From positions 1 through 29,529 of the forward strand of contig CAJTRU010000043.1 of assembly GCA_910579085.1 (NCBI GenBank): a stretch of DNA of 29,529 nt. The letters run 5' to 3'. Under the pieces are notes generated by a model. That model made no database searches. It worked only from the letters and a program-made list of their open reading frames with translations, and had not been told where the DNA came from. A program made the position numbers and the translations under genes. Position 1 is the stretch's first letter; every line of letters starts with the position of its first letter. Of the stretch, positions 23,262-29,529 are shown one piece after another. Origin of the DNA: an uncultured Lachnospiraceae bacterium. GTDB lineage: Bacteria > Bacillota > Clostridia > Lachnospirales > Lachnospiraceae.

Positions 23262-24161
23262 CTATAAATGATGGACACTTTTCCTGTACTGTTGTAATTC
23301 CTCCTCATCCGTACTTTTAATAATCTTATCAAGTATATAAAGCAGCTTTTCCTTATCCTCTGGCAGTTTCCCATTAATCTGGAATGCATTTGAAGCACCT
23401 AATGCTGCAAAAACTGTTTCAATATGTAAATTTTCAACAAGCACCCTGGCTTCCCGGTATTTCTCAAGTTCACTTTCTTCCTGCCAGTTTCCTTGTTTTA
23501 TTTCCAGAAACAATCCTGAGTCCGGATAAACTGTAAGCATGTTTATTCCAATTAATAATGGGTGAAGCTGGTTACATATATTAGCAGTTATTTTTGCTCC
23601 AGATTCGCCATATCCTGCCCCAGAAATACCTGCCAGATAGAAAAAGCTGTAGTGAATACCTGCATTATCTAATCTTTTACACTGCTCTACAATATCAGAA
23701 GAGGAATAACCCTTATCCATAAACTCCAGAGCTTTATCATCGCCTGTTTCAATTCCTATTGTCAGCCCGTCATAGCCCATATCATGAAGCCTTGCAAGCT
23801 CACTGTCTGTCTTAAGTGTAATATCTGTAATTCTTGCAAATGAACCAATAGATTTTACTGATGGCAGATATTTATGGACAAGCCCTGCAATGTTTTCCAG
23901 TTTATCATAAGACAGGACAAATGGATTTGCCCCTGTCAGAAACACACGGTGTTTATCCTGTATATTCCAGTTTTTAATTATTTTCTGGATTTCCCGTAAA
24001 TCAGCCTCAATATTTTCTATAGGTGACATCCTGAATTTAAACTGTAAATCATTATATAAAGTACAAAATTTACATTTATGATGTGTACATCCCGCAGTTA
24101 CCTCTATAAGAATTGATTTTGCTTCATATGGAGGACGCCATATTGTTCCTGTATAGTGCAT
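23262..24161 (-). CDS. Radical SAM protein with a CX4CX2C cluster motif, 299 aa
   Basis: TAGCTHHKCKFCTLYNDL supplies three Cys (C25, C30, C33) that would bind the [4Fe-4S] cluster of radical SAM enzymes; the spacing is CX4CX2C rather than the canonical CX3CX2C. Other landmarks fit an Elp3/MiaB-like TIM barrel: FLTGANPFVL (about 79-88), SIGSFARITDI (about 112-122), GLTIGIETGDDKAL (about 140-153, SAM-binding GE-like motif) and INMLTVYPDSGLF (about 210-222). Product and substrate are unknown. ATG 24161 has AAAAGGAG eight bases upstream and is chosen over GTG 24170. It is divergent from the HxlR gene at 24315, with shared operator-like repeats between them. Confidence 0.85.
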   Translation of the reverse strand: MHYTGTIWRPPYEAKSILIEVTAGCTHHKCKFCTLYNDLQFKFRMSPIENIEADLREIQKIIKNWNIQDKHRVFLTGANPFVLSYDKLENIAGLVHKYLPSVKSIGSFARITDITLKTDSELARLHDMGYDGLTIGIETGDDKALEFMDKGYSSSDIVEQCKRLDNAGIHYSFFYLAGISGAGYGESGAKITANICNQLHPLLIGINMLTVYPDSGLFLEIKQGNWQEESELEKYREARVLVENLHIETVFAALGASNAFQINGKLPEDKEKLLYILDKIIKSTDEEELQQYRKSVHHL

Positions 24162-24201
24162 AAACACCACTCCTTTTCTATAGTTTGCACTTATTATACT
24201 T

Positions 24202-24242
24202 AAGTACTATATTTTTACAAGTACTGTACTTTTTTATAGTAC
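24202..24242. promoter_or_regulatory. AGTAC-type repeats between the radical SAM and HxlR genes; candidate HxlR operator
   Basis: AAGTACTGTACTT (24219-24231) is a dyad around a central base. It is flanked by the inverted pair AGTACTATA (24203-24211) and TATAGTAC (24235-24242). HxlR/YodB-type regulators bind TAC/GTA-containing dyads of this kind (family knowledge), so the adjacent HxlR protein is the likely ligand-responsive factor for both divergent genes. Confidence 0.5.
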
Positions 24243-24314
24243 CTGTGTTTTAATATGTTCATTGATTTTTAATTTTATATATGCTATGCTGTGTTTAAAA
24301 AAGGAGTATTAGTA

Positions 24315-24644
24315 ATGAAGAAAAGCATCCAGTCAATTGAACGCTGCAAAACGGTTTCTACAATACAAAAAATTTTAGGCGGCAAGTGGAAAATTGAAAT
24401 AATTTATTACATAACATTTAAAGATATACACCGTTTCGGGGAACTCCGAAGGGCTATTGGGGATATTACAGAATCAAGCCTTACAAAACAGCTCCGTGAA
24501 TTAGAAGCTGATGGGTTTATTTCACGTTATGATTTTAAAGAAGTGCCTCCCCATGTTGAATATAACCTTACCAGCCTTGGAGAAAGTTTTATTCCTGTTT
24601 TTGAACATATGAAACGCTGGGGAGATGAAAACCTTAATATATAA
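24315..24644 (+). CDS. HxlR-family winged-helix regulator (first of two), 109 aa
   Basis: The MarR-like HxlR domain spans nearly the whole protein: ILGGKWKIEIIYYI (about 21-34), the recognition region ITESSLTKQLRELEADG (about 51-67) and the wing RYDFKEVPPHVEYNLTSLG. C11 (in SIERCKTVS) sits just before helix 1, where redox- or electrophile-sensing members have their sensory cysteine. ATG 24315 with AAGGAG at 24301 is used. It likely controls the divergent radical SAM gene through the 24202-24242 repeats. There is little else in the leader. Signal molecule unknown. Confidence 0.88.
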   Translation: MKKSIQSIERCKTVSTIQKILGGKWKIEIIYYITFKDIHRFGELRRAIGDITESSLTKQLRELEADGFISRYDFKEVPPHVEYNLTSLGESFIPVFEHMKRWGDENLNI

Positions 24645-24653
24645 CTAAAATAA

Positions 24654-24700
24654 AAGAACCAGTAAGTTTATATAATTATCTTATACACTTACTGGTTCTT
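24654..24700. terminator. Strong hairpin between convergent HxlR and nitroreductase genes
   Basis: AAGAACCAGTAAG (24654-24666) pairs perfectly with CTTACTGGTTCTT (24688-24700). Read on the minus strand it is followed by TTATTTTAGTT, so it ends the nitroreductase transcript and may also stop the HxlR transcript. Confidence 0.8.
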
Positions 24701-24754
24701 CCCATACTTGCAGCAATCTTTAGTTATAATACCTGTACAATACCAGATATTGCT

Positions 24755-25273
24755 TTAAAGCTTTTCATAATACACTAATTCATCTAAAGGAATACGCTGT
24801 GTAGCATGGCGTCCAGGGTCTGCTGGTTCTTCGTCTGGATATCCAGCCACAAGGATATTGACTGGCTCAAGGGTATCTGGAAGCTTAAATTCCTGCCTTA
24901 TAATATCAGGTTTAAAATAACAAATCCATACAGACCCCAGTCCGAGGCTAGTTGCTTCCATCATCATATGGTCTGTAAGAATTGTTGCATCTATATCAGA
25001 CACATTTTTCCCATCAAACGGGCGTGTCCATGCTTTTGTACGTTCCGAACAAACAATAATTGCTAAAGGTGCTCCATAGATATTTGCTGCCTTTTTAATT
25101 TTCTCCAGCCCGTTATCCTCTTGTACAACAATAAGGCGTACAGGCTGTAAGTTTGCCGCAGTTGGTGCAACATGTGCTGCTAATAAAATTTTTTCTAACT
25201 TTTCCTGTTCTACCTTTCTGCTCTTATAGCTACGTACAGAATAACGCGATTTTGCAATTTCTAAAAAATCCAT
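24755..25273 (-). CDS. Nitroreductase-family flavoprotein, 172 aa
   Basis: An FMN-dependent NAD(P)H oxidoreductase fold. RYSVRSYKSRKVEQEKL (about 10-26) holds the FMN-phosphate-binding Arg/Ser pair. AAHVAPTAANLQPVRLIVVQ (about 32-51) is the conserved PSAxNxQPW-like segment, here PTAANLQPV. MMMEATSLGLGSVWI (about 103-117) and AGYPDEEPADPGR (about 143-155) complete the signature. It is cytoplasmic. Likely substrates are nitro-, quinone- or other electrophilic compounds; unknown here. ATG 25273 follows AAGGAGG. It is divergent from the second HxlR gene and shares the operator region 25358-25388. A promoter (TTGTTT-16-TACAAT) lies in that interval. Confidence 0.9.
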   Translation of the reverse strand: MDFLEIAKSRYSVRSYKSRKVEQEKLEKILLAAHVAPTAANLQPVRLIVVQEDNGLEKIKKAANIYGAPLAIIVCSERTKAWTRPFDGKNVSDIDATILTDHMMMEATSLGLGSVWICYFKPDIIRQEFKLPDTLEPVNILVAGYPDEEPADPGRHATQRIPLDELVYYEKL

Positions 25274-25357
25274 ATGTTTTCCTCCTTAATGATAAACTTG
25301 ATTTCCAGGTTTCCCTGTACTATAATTGTACCCTAACCAAATTTAAAAACAAGAATG

Positions 25358-25388
25358 TACTTTTTAGGTATATACTACCCAAAAAGTA
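25358..25388. promoter_or_regulatory. Candidate HxlR operator upstream of the nitroreductase/HxlR pair
   Basis: TACTTTTTAGGTA (25358-25370) and TACCCAAAAAGTA (25376-25388) are inverted repeats matching at 12 of 13 positions with a 5-base spacer. The dyad lies in the divergent promoter region, 15 bases before the HxlR start at 25404. Its TAC...GTA ends fit HxlR-family sites. Confidence 0.65.
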
Positions 25389-25403
25389 AGCAAGGAGAAA
25401 TTT

Positions 25404-25778
25404 ATGAAGGTAAGTAATAAAAATGAATATAACTGTCCTATTGAAGCTGCTATTGACTTGATAGGAGGAAAATATAAATCAGTTATTCTGTGGCATCTTA
25501 CTGGAAAAACTTTAAGATACAGTGAACTGCACAGGCTAATCCCAAAAGCAACTGATAAAATGCTGGCACAGCAGTTAAGGGAACTTGAAAAGGATGGATT
25601 AATAAACAGAAAAGTTTATCCTGTTGTGCCTCCAAAAACTGAATATTCTTTAACCGGATTTGGAAACACCATTGCCCCTGTACTAGATGCTATGTGTGAC
25701 TGGGCTGCTTCTTATTTAGATAAACCAGCTTTAAAATCCACATGCTGTAAATCCCAAAGCATAGAAAAAACAATATAA
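25404..25778 (+). CDS. HxlR-family regulator (second of two), 124 aa, likely controlling the divergent nitroreductase
   Basis: DLIGGKYKSVILWHLTG (about 18-34), the LIPKATDKMLAQQLRELEKDG recognition region (split by about residue 54), and the wing RKVYPVVPPKTEYSLTGFG identify an HxlR protein. C11 (in EYNCPIE) occupies the sensory Cys position of YodB/HypR-type regulators, and a CC pair occurs near the C-terminus. GGAG lies seven bases before ATG 25404. The divergent layout with a nitroreductase copies the known YodB-YodC type pairing in Bacillus, where electrophiles relieve repression; the same control is inferred here. The gene ends five bases from the convergent EamA gene. Confidence 0.9.
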   Translation: MKVSNKNEYNCPIEAAIDLIGGKYKSVILWHLTGKTLRYSELHRLIPKATDKMLAQQLRELEKDGLINRKVYPVVPPKTEYSLTGFGNTIAPVLDAMCDWAASYLDKPALKSTCCKSQSIEKTI

Positions 25779-25783
25779 CACCC

Positions 25784-26683
25784 CTAAATGGAATTTTTCC
25801 TGGAGTTAAACCTGCCTTCTGAAAGAAACAGGCCTGCTAATGTAAATACTATGCCTGTTGCTGCTATCCATGTAACTTTTTCTTTCAATACAATAACTGA
25901 TGTAAATACAGTAATAACAGGAACCATATAAATATACACACTTGTTTTAACTGCACCAAGCACTTTTACAGCATAACTCCATGTTACAAAACAAACAGCA
26001 GATGCACCTATACCCAGATAAATAAGGTTCAGGGCATTTTGTGGTTTTACAAATTTCTGGATATCTGCATTAAAACCAGATATAAAAAGAAACGGCAGCA
26101 TAAATATAATCCCATATATAAATATCCTTCTTGTTGTCTGTATAATATTATATCCATAACTACTTGCTTTTTTTGTAAGCAATGAATAAACTGCCCATAC
26201 AAATGCCGCAATAACCGCCAGGATATCACCAGCAGGATTTAATTCCAGCTTTGAACCATTAAAGCTTATAAGGCATATTCCTGCCATAGCAACAAAAAAT
26301 CCTGCAAAAAATTGTACCTTCAGCCTTTCCCCTGTTTTTACCAAAATATGTGATAAAACAGCGGTAAAAAATGGTGCAACAGAAATAATAACACCAACAT
26401 TTGAAGCCATAGTATAAGTTAATGCTATATTTTCAAGCAGATAATATAAACATATGCCACATAACCCAGCAGCAGCGAAGGTAAACTCCTGCTTTTTATC
26501 CTTTAACCTTAAATATTTAGGATAAGCAGCAATAAGCACAAGCAAGCCAGATAAAAACCTGAAAAACAATATTTCTATTGGAGTAAAATCTTGAAGCAGT
26601 ATTTTTGTTGATATAAATGTTGTTCCCCACATTACAACTGTAAAAAGTGCTGCAATATGTCCTGTCACTTGTTTTTTATCCAT
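25784..26683 (-). CDS. EamA-family (DMT superfamily) transporter, 299 aa
   Basis: Ten hydrophobic segments organised as two EamA repeats fill the protein. WGTTFISTKILLQDFTP and FFRFLSGLLVLIAAYPKY mark the first repeat, and ILAVIAAFVWAVYSLLTK and AVCFVTWSYAVKVLGAVK the second. Such proteins export or import metabolites, amino acids or drugs; the substrate cannot be read from sequence. A short basic C-terminus follows. The ATG (26683) overlaps the end of the AraC regulator by eight bases, with GGAAGGT upstream, so the two are co-transcribed and the regulator probably controls the exporter. Confidence 0.9.
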   Translation of the reverse strand: MDKKQVTGHIAALFTVVMWGTTFISTKILLQDFTPIEILFFRFLSGLLVLIAAYPKYLRLKDKKQEFTFAAAGLCGICLYYLLENIALTYTMASNVGVIISVAPFFTAVLSHILVKTGERLKVQFFAGFFVAMAGICLISFNGSKLELNPAGDILAVIAAFVWAVYSLLTKKASSYGYNIIQTTRRIFIYGIIFMLPFLFISGFNADIQKFVKPQNALNLIYLGIGASAVCFVTWSYAVKVLGAVKTSVYIYMVPVITVFTSVIVLKEKVTWIAATGIVFTLAGLFLSEGRFNSRKNSI

Positions 26684-27506
26684 TATTCCTGTTACCTTCC
26701 TTAAAAATACGCCTGTATGCAGCAGGCGGTAATCCTATAAACATATTAAAAAAGTTTGAAAAATGGCTCTGGTCTGAAAAACCTGCCTGCATGGCAACAT
26801 CTGCTGTAGAAACACCTTGTTCTAATAATTCTTTTGCCCTGCCTATACGGACAGCCTGTAGATACCTGTATGGAGTAACACCTTTAGCCCTTGTAAATGC
26901 CCGTAGTAATGTGGATTTACTAAGGCCAGTATACTTGCATAATTCATCTAGTGTAATATGCCTGTTAAAATTTTCTGAAATAAATACACAAACATTTTCT
27001 ATTTCTTCACTATATCTGTTTATGCATCCTGAAAAGGGCTGTCCATATTTACCAATAAGCAATTGGATAAGAATAAGAAGTGTTTCCTCTTTTTCAAATA
27101 CTTGTGCCTTATCCAGAATTATCTGGTATAAATAATGAAGACAAGCACACAAGCCAGTATTTTTTATGACATTTTCCGTAAAACAAGGTAACTTCCCTGT
27201 ACCTGTAACTTCCTTTGCCAATTGCAACATAATTTCTTTTGGAATATTAAATCCTGTATAAGCAAATGTTCCTCCGCCACACTGGGTACAGCTATGGCTG
27301 TCATTTGGATTAAATAAAAGAATATCATCTTTGCCTATTACATATTCCCTGTTTTTACATAATAAACAGCGCGTTCCTGCTTCAACATAACCAATAACAT
27401 AATAATCATGGAAATGGTTAGGAAACGGCTGCACAATTCCATCAAAATGGAATGTTTCAAATTGTAAATCTTTATCATAGTAAGCTATACGTATTTCCTT
27501 TTGCAT
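26676..27506 (-). CDS. AraC-family regulator with N-terminal cupin sensor, 276 aa
   Basis: The N-terminal about 150 residues are cupin-like: PFPNHFHDYYVIGYVEAG, YVIGKDDILLFNPNDSHSC and the GGGTFAYTGFNI strand. The C-terminal about 100 residues form the AraC double helix-turn-helix, with ITLDELCKYTGLSKSTLLRA and the hallmark VAMQAGFSDQSHFSNFF segment. ATG 27506 follows GGGAGGT and is chosen over a longer frame to 27527. The HxH-type HFHDYY in the sensor is a typical ligand or metal pocket. It is the first gene of a two-gene unit with the EamA transporter, which it probably regulates. The right end of the element begins about 130 bases upstream. Confidence 0.92.
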   Translation of the reverse strand: MQKEIRIAYYDKDLQFETFHFDGIVQPFPNHFHDYYVIGYVEAGTRCLLCKNREYVIGKDDILLFNPNDSHSCTQCGGGTFAYTGFNIPKEIMLQLAKEVTGTGKLPCFTENVIKNTGLCACLHYLYQIILDKAQVFEKEETLLILIQLLIGKYGQPFSGCINRYSEEIENVCVFISENFNRHITLDELCKYTGLSKSTLLRAFTRAKGVTPYRYLQAVRIGRAKELLEQGVSTADVAMQAGFSDQSHFSNFFNMFIGLPPAAYRRIFKEGNRNNG

Positions 27507-27656
27507 GATAATACCTCCCTGCACCATTTATTATACCCTGGAATATTTCCAATTTCTTGTATTATATCTTCATTTTTAAAACCACTTTTAAGCATTATAC
27601 AGAAAATACAATACATATACTGCAAAATAATCAATGGAACATTACCGCTGCTTCTC

Positions 27657-27668
27657 TAGGTACAGAAG
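27657..27668. repeat. attR core of the cotJC intervening element
   Basis: TAGGTACAGAAG, identical to 21173-21184, lies exactly where CotJC homology resumes. The adjoining inner arm GGAACATTACCGCTGCTTC (27636-27654) is the other half of the reconstructed attP dyad. Confidence 0.88.
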
Positions 27669-28081
27669 AGCTTGCGCACCTTGAAATGGTTGCAACTATT
27701 GTACGCCAGCTTACCAAAGACCTTACCCCTGAAGAAATCAAAGCATCTGGTTTTGATAAATATTATGTTGACCATACTCTTGCAATCTGGCCAACAGCAG
27801 CGGCTGGTATTCCATTTAATGCATGTGAATTCCAAAGCAAAGGTGATACCATTACTGATTTATATGAGGATATGGCAGCAGAACAGAAGGCACGTACCAC
27901 TTATGATAATATATTAAGATTAATTAAAGACCCTGAAATTGCAGACCCTATACGCTTTTTAAGGGCACGTGAAGTTGTCCACTTCCAGCGTTTTGGTGAA
28001 ACATTACGCCGTGTACAGGATGACCTGGACAGCAAAAACTTCTATGCTTTTAATGCACAAATTGATAAAAAATCCTGCTAA
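27657..28081 (+). pseudogene. cotJC: cotJC, 3' half (split gene; reversible by excision)
   Basis: From the core onward the frame encodes GTEELAHLEMVATIVRQL, then the middle and C-terminal CotJC sequence (GIPFNACEFQSKGD, DLYEDMAAEQKARTTYD, AREVVHFQRFGE). It holds the ExxH ligand pair (E-L-A-H), the Glu in YEDMAAE and the C-terminal His ligand in EVVHF. The open frame extends upstream into the element to 27557 from a TTG without a ribosome site, so no independent protein is expected. Joined to 20992-21183 it gives a complete 201-aa enzyme of normal size with no frameshift or stop. CotJC is a manganese-catalase-like coat enzyme (family knowledge). A terminator follows at 28120. Confidence 0.92.
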
Positions 28082-28119
28082 TATAAGCAATTTTAATTAA
28101 CATTTATAGATTATAATGG

Positions 28120-28154
28120 CACACAGGCTTTTATTGCCTGTGTGTTTTTTAATT
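28120..28154 (+). terminator. Rho-independent terminator of the cotJ operon
   Basis: CACACAGGC (28120-28128) and GCCTGTGTG (28136-28144) form a perfect 9-bp stem with a TTTTATT loop, followed by TTTTTTAATTTTT. It lies 38 bases after the cotJC stop. Confidence 0.9.
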
Positions 28155-28254
28155 TTTAACACTTATTTATCACATATTAATTATAAAATTACAAATATAC
28201 AAAAGCCTCAGCAGGCAATACAAAACCAAATTTGTAAGGAATAAGGGTTATGCC

Positions 28255-29451
28255 ATGAAATTACATATAAATCCAAATAGTCCAGGCATTAAAAATACAT
28301 CGGACAAAGATACTGGAAAAACTCTTTCTATTAATAAAAACACTGATATAAAAAACAAAAAAAGAACACCTTTAATTATAAAATTATTTATAGTTTTATT
28401 TGCAGTATTCCTTAATATACTGTCATGGAACAGCAATACATTTTCTGACTGGTATATTGCAAATATCCTGCCATTATGGGTTAATACATACAGCCGCTTT
28501 ACAAGCATTTTTCCTTTTTCTGTTGGTGAGAAACTTATAATTCTTGGAATTATTCTTCTTGCAACAGGCATTGTGGTATTCCTGCTTGGATTTATTAAGC
28601 ATAAGAAATTAAAACTGCTAAGGCGCAGGTACTGGAATACTATAAGCTGGATTTTGGTATTTGTAATTTTAATCCAGACTTTAAATTGTTTTATACTTTA
28701 CCATGCTTCTACTTTTGCATCAAAATATATTGATACAACAAACCAAAAAGAGTATGGCTTTGAAGAACTTTATAATTTGCGTGAACATATAGTTGCAAAA
28801 CTTAATTATCTTTCAAAACAGTTTGAACGTGATAATAACGGTGAAATTATCTTTGATGGGGACTTATATTCTGAATGTATAGAAAGTATGGGACAGCTTG
28901 GCAAAAAATATCCAAGCCTTGCTGGTTATTACCCACAGCCTAAAAAAATATATTTCTCAAATATTATGAGCCAGCAGTATTTATCTGGAATATTTTTTCC
29001 GTTTACACTAGAGGCTAATTATAACACTAATATGTACATAACCAATATGCCATATACTATATGCCATGAACTTGCACACCTAAAAGGTTATATTTATGAG
29101 GACGAAGCTAATTTTATAGCATTTATGGCCTGTATCCAGTCTGATAATTTATTTTTCCAGTACAGTGGCTACTTAAATGTCTTAAATTATGTGTCCAATG
29201 ATTTTAAGAAAAATGCCAGTAATGAAGAATGGAATTCCCGCACTCTTGTTACAGAGGAAGTTGCATCTGATAATATATTCCTGACACCTGGCGCATGGGA
29301 AAAAGTTAATAAAACTTCCCCATTCCGTACTGAAACTGTGGAAACAATTTCCAATACATTCCTGGATGGAAACCTTAAACTAAATGGCATTAAAGATGGC
29401 ATACAAAGTTATAGCCGGGTAGTACAGCTTCTTATATATTATTATTCATAA
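28255..29451 (+). CDS. DUF3810-like integral-membrane zinc metalloprotease, 398 aa
   Basis: An N-terminal polar tail of about 38 residues is followed by three membrane helices (about 39-58, 88-112 and 126-148). A large domain follows with ICHELAHLKGYIYEDEANFIA. H271, E272 and H275 form an HExxH zinc motif, and E284 is placed as the third ligand in a gluzincin-like ExxxA pattern. LPLWVNTYSRFTSIFPFSVGE between helices 1 and 2 is typical of DUF3810. The active site is probably extracytoplasmic. ATG 28255 has AAGGG at seven bases. It is a single-gene unit separated from cotJ by the terminator. Substrate unknown. Confidence 0.85.
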   Translation: MKLHINPNSPGIKNTSDKDTGKTLSINKNTDIKNKKRTPLIIKLFIVLFAVFLNILSWNSNTFSDWYIANILPLWVNTYSRFTSIFPFSVGEKLIILGIILLATGIVVFLLGFIKHKKLKLLRRRYWNTISWILVFVILIQTLNCFILYHASTFASKYIDTTNQKEYGFEELYNLREHIVAKLNYLSKQFERDNNGEIIFDGDLYSECIESMGQLGKKYPSLAGYYPQPKKIYFSNIMSQQYLSGIFFPFTLEANYNTNMYITNMPYTICHELAHLKGYIYEDEANFIAFMACIQSDNLFFQYSGYLNVLNYVSNDFKKNASNEEWNSRTLVTEEVASDNIFLTPGAWEKVNKTSPFRTETVETISNTFLDGNLKLNGIKDGIQSYSRVVQLLIYYYS

Positions 29452-29481
29452 TTCCTTCTGCCATAAATATTTATAAATCAG

Positions 29482-29503
29482 CACCACCCGTATAACGGGT
29501 GGT
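29482..29503. terminator. Hairpin after the DUF3810-like gene; terminator or IS200/IS605-type end
   Basis: ACCACCCG and CGGGTGGT form a strong stem with a short loop, followed by a second small stem GGCTAAAAGCC at 29513-29523. It would end the plus-strand gene. From memory, similar paired stems occur at ends of IS200/IS605-type elements, which would then continue past the window edge. Confidence 0.5.
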
Positions 29504-29529
29504 TTGCTCTGCGGCTAAAAGCCTTTATT

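Larger units (their letters stand above)
21173..27668. mobile_element. 6.5-kb intervening element in cotJC, probably excised by its serine recombinase during sporulation
   Basis: Two 12-bp direct repeats (21173-21184 and 27657-27668) bound 6484 bp of unique element sequence plus one core copy. Excision rejoins cotJC in frame: codon 64 (GAA) is followed by GAG-CTT-GCG-CAC, giving GTEELAHLEM, the family sequence. The element carries a large serine recombinase at its left end, a small overlapping ORF, a radical SAM protein, two HxlR regulators, a nitroreductase, an EamA transporter and an AraC regulator. I see no relaxase, replication, conjugation or phage structural gene. Position in a sporulation-only gene, precise repair and recombinase type match skin-like elements. 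Alternatively it is an integrative element that happens to use cotJC as its attB. Confidence 0.9.

Noticed and set aside
27557..27656. Reading the 27557-28081 frame as an independent 174-aa protein
   Set aside because: It starts with TTG without a ribosome site, and the first 33 codons are element sequence with no family match. CotJC homology starts exactly at the repeat.
21177..27660. Element as a conjugative transposon or prophage
   Set aside because: No relaxase, type IV secretion, replication, capsid, terminase or lysis genes are recognisable in the 6.5 kb.

Overview
The window looks like a chromosomal segment of an anaerobic, spore-forming, low-GC Firmicute, most likely a Lachnospiraceae-type clostridium. 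The DNA is AT-rich with strong AGGAGG-type ribosome sites. It carries the oxygen-independent cobalamin route (CbiK, CbiD), a spore-coat cotJ operon and the DUF5716/DUF5717 gene pair that I associate with Lachnospiraceae. The taxonomic call is inference.

Layout. 1-950: a decayed IS982-type transposase. 1088-2356: a secreted matrixin-like metalloprotease and a membrane-anchored partner of unknown function (minus strand). 2655-7571: a cobalamin block (cobO, cbiC, cbiK, cbiD, cbiL, cbiF; minus strand) closed by a terminator at 2536-2567. 7573-15050: five co-directional genes of unknown role, including an Hsp70/actin-fold ATPase (DUF5716-like), a 1190-aa partner (DUF5717-like), a TPR protein and a coiled-coil membrane protein. 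Only one convincing promoter (15090-15119) was found for this run, so it may read into the cobalamin genes. 15135-15967: a 184-bp palindromic MITE-like element, a dead gene fragment and a hairpin. 15974-18328: a Zn/Cd-type P1B ATPase with a histidine-rich linker and an ArsR/SmtB-like operator. 18556-19281: a DUF434-type protein. 19476-19736: a probable Fst-like type I toxin-antitoxin locus too small for ordinary gene calling. 20180-28081: the cotJA-cotJB-cotJC spore-coat operon. 28255-29451: a DUF3810-like membrane metalloprotease.

The main discovery is in the cotJ operon. cotJC, which encodes a manganese-catalase-like coat enzyme, is split into two halves about 6.5 kb apart. The halves share the 12-bp direct repeat TAGGTACAGAAG at 21173-21184 and 27657-27668. 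Recombination across this repeat would rejoin them exactly in frame into a complete 201-residue CotJC with all expected metal-ligand motifs. The intervening 6484 bp begins with a large serine recombinase and a small ORF overlapping its start. It also carries a radical SAM protein, two HxlR regulators, a nitroreductase, an EamA transporter and an AraC regulator, but no conjugation, replication or phage genes. Joining the two element ends recreates a site with a 19-bp-arm dyad centred on the shared core, as expected of a serine-recombinase attP. The architecture closely resembles the sporulation-excised skin element of sigK. I propose a developmentally excised intervening element in cotJC.

Other items worth attention are the toxin-antitoxin locus with its antisense RNA, the Cys-rich repeat extension of CotJA, the orphan metal-responsive operator, and the HxlR operators inside the element. 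Starts were moved from the longest ORF to the RBS-supported codon in many genes, as noted in each entry.
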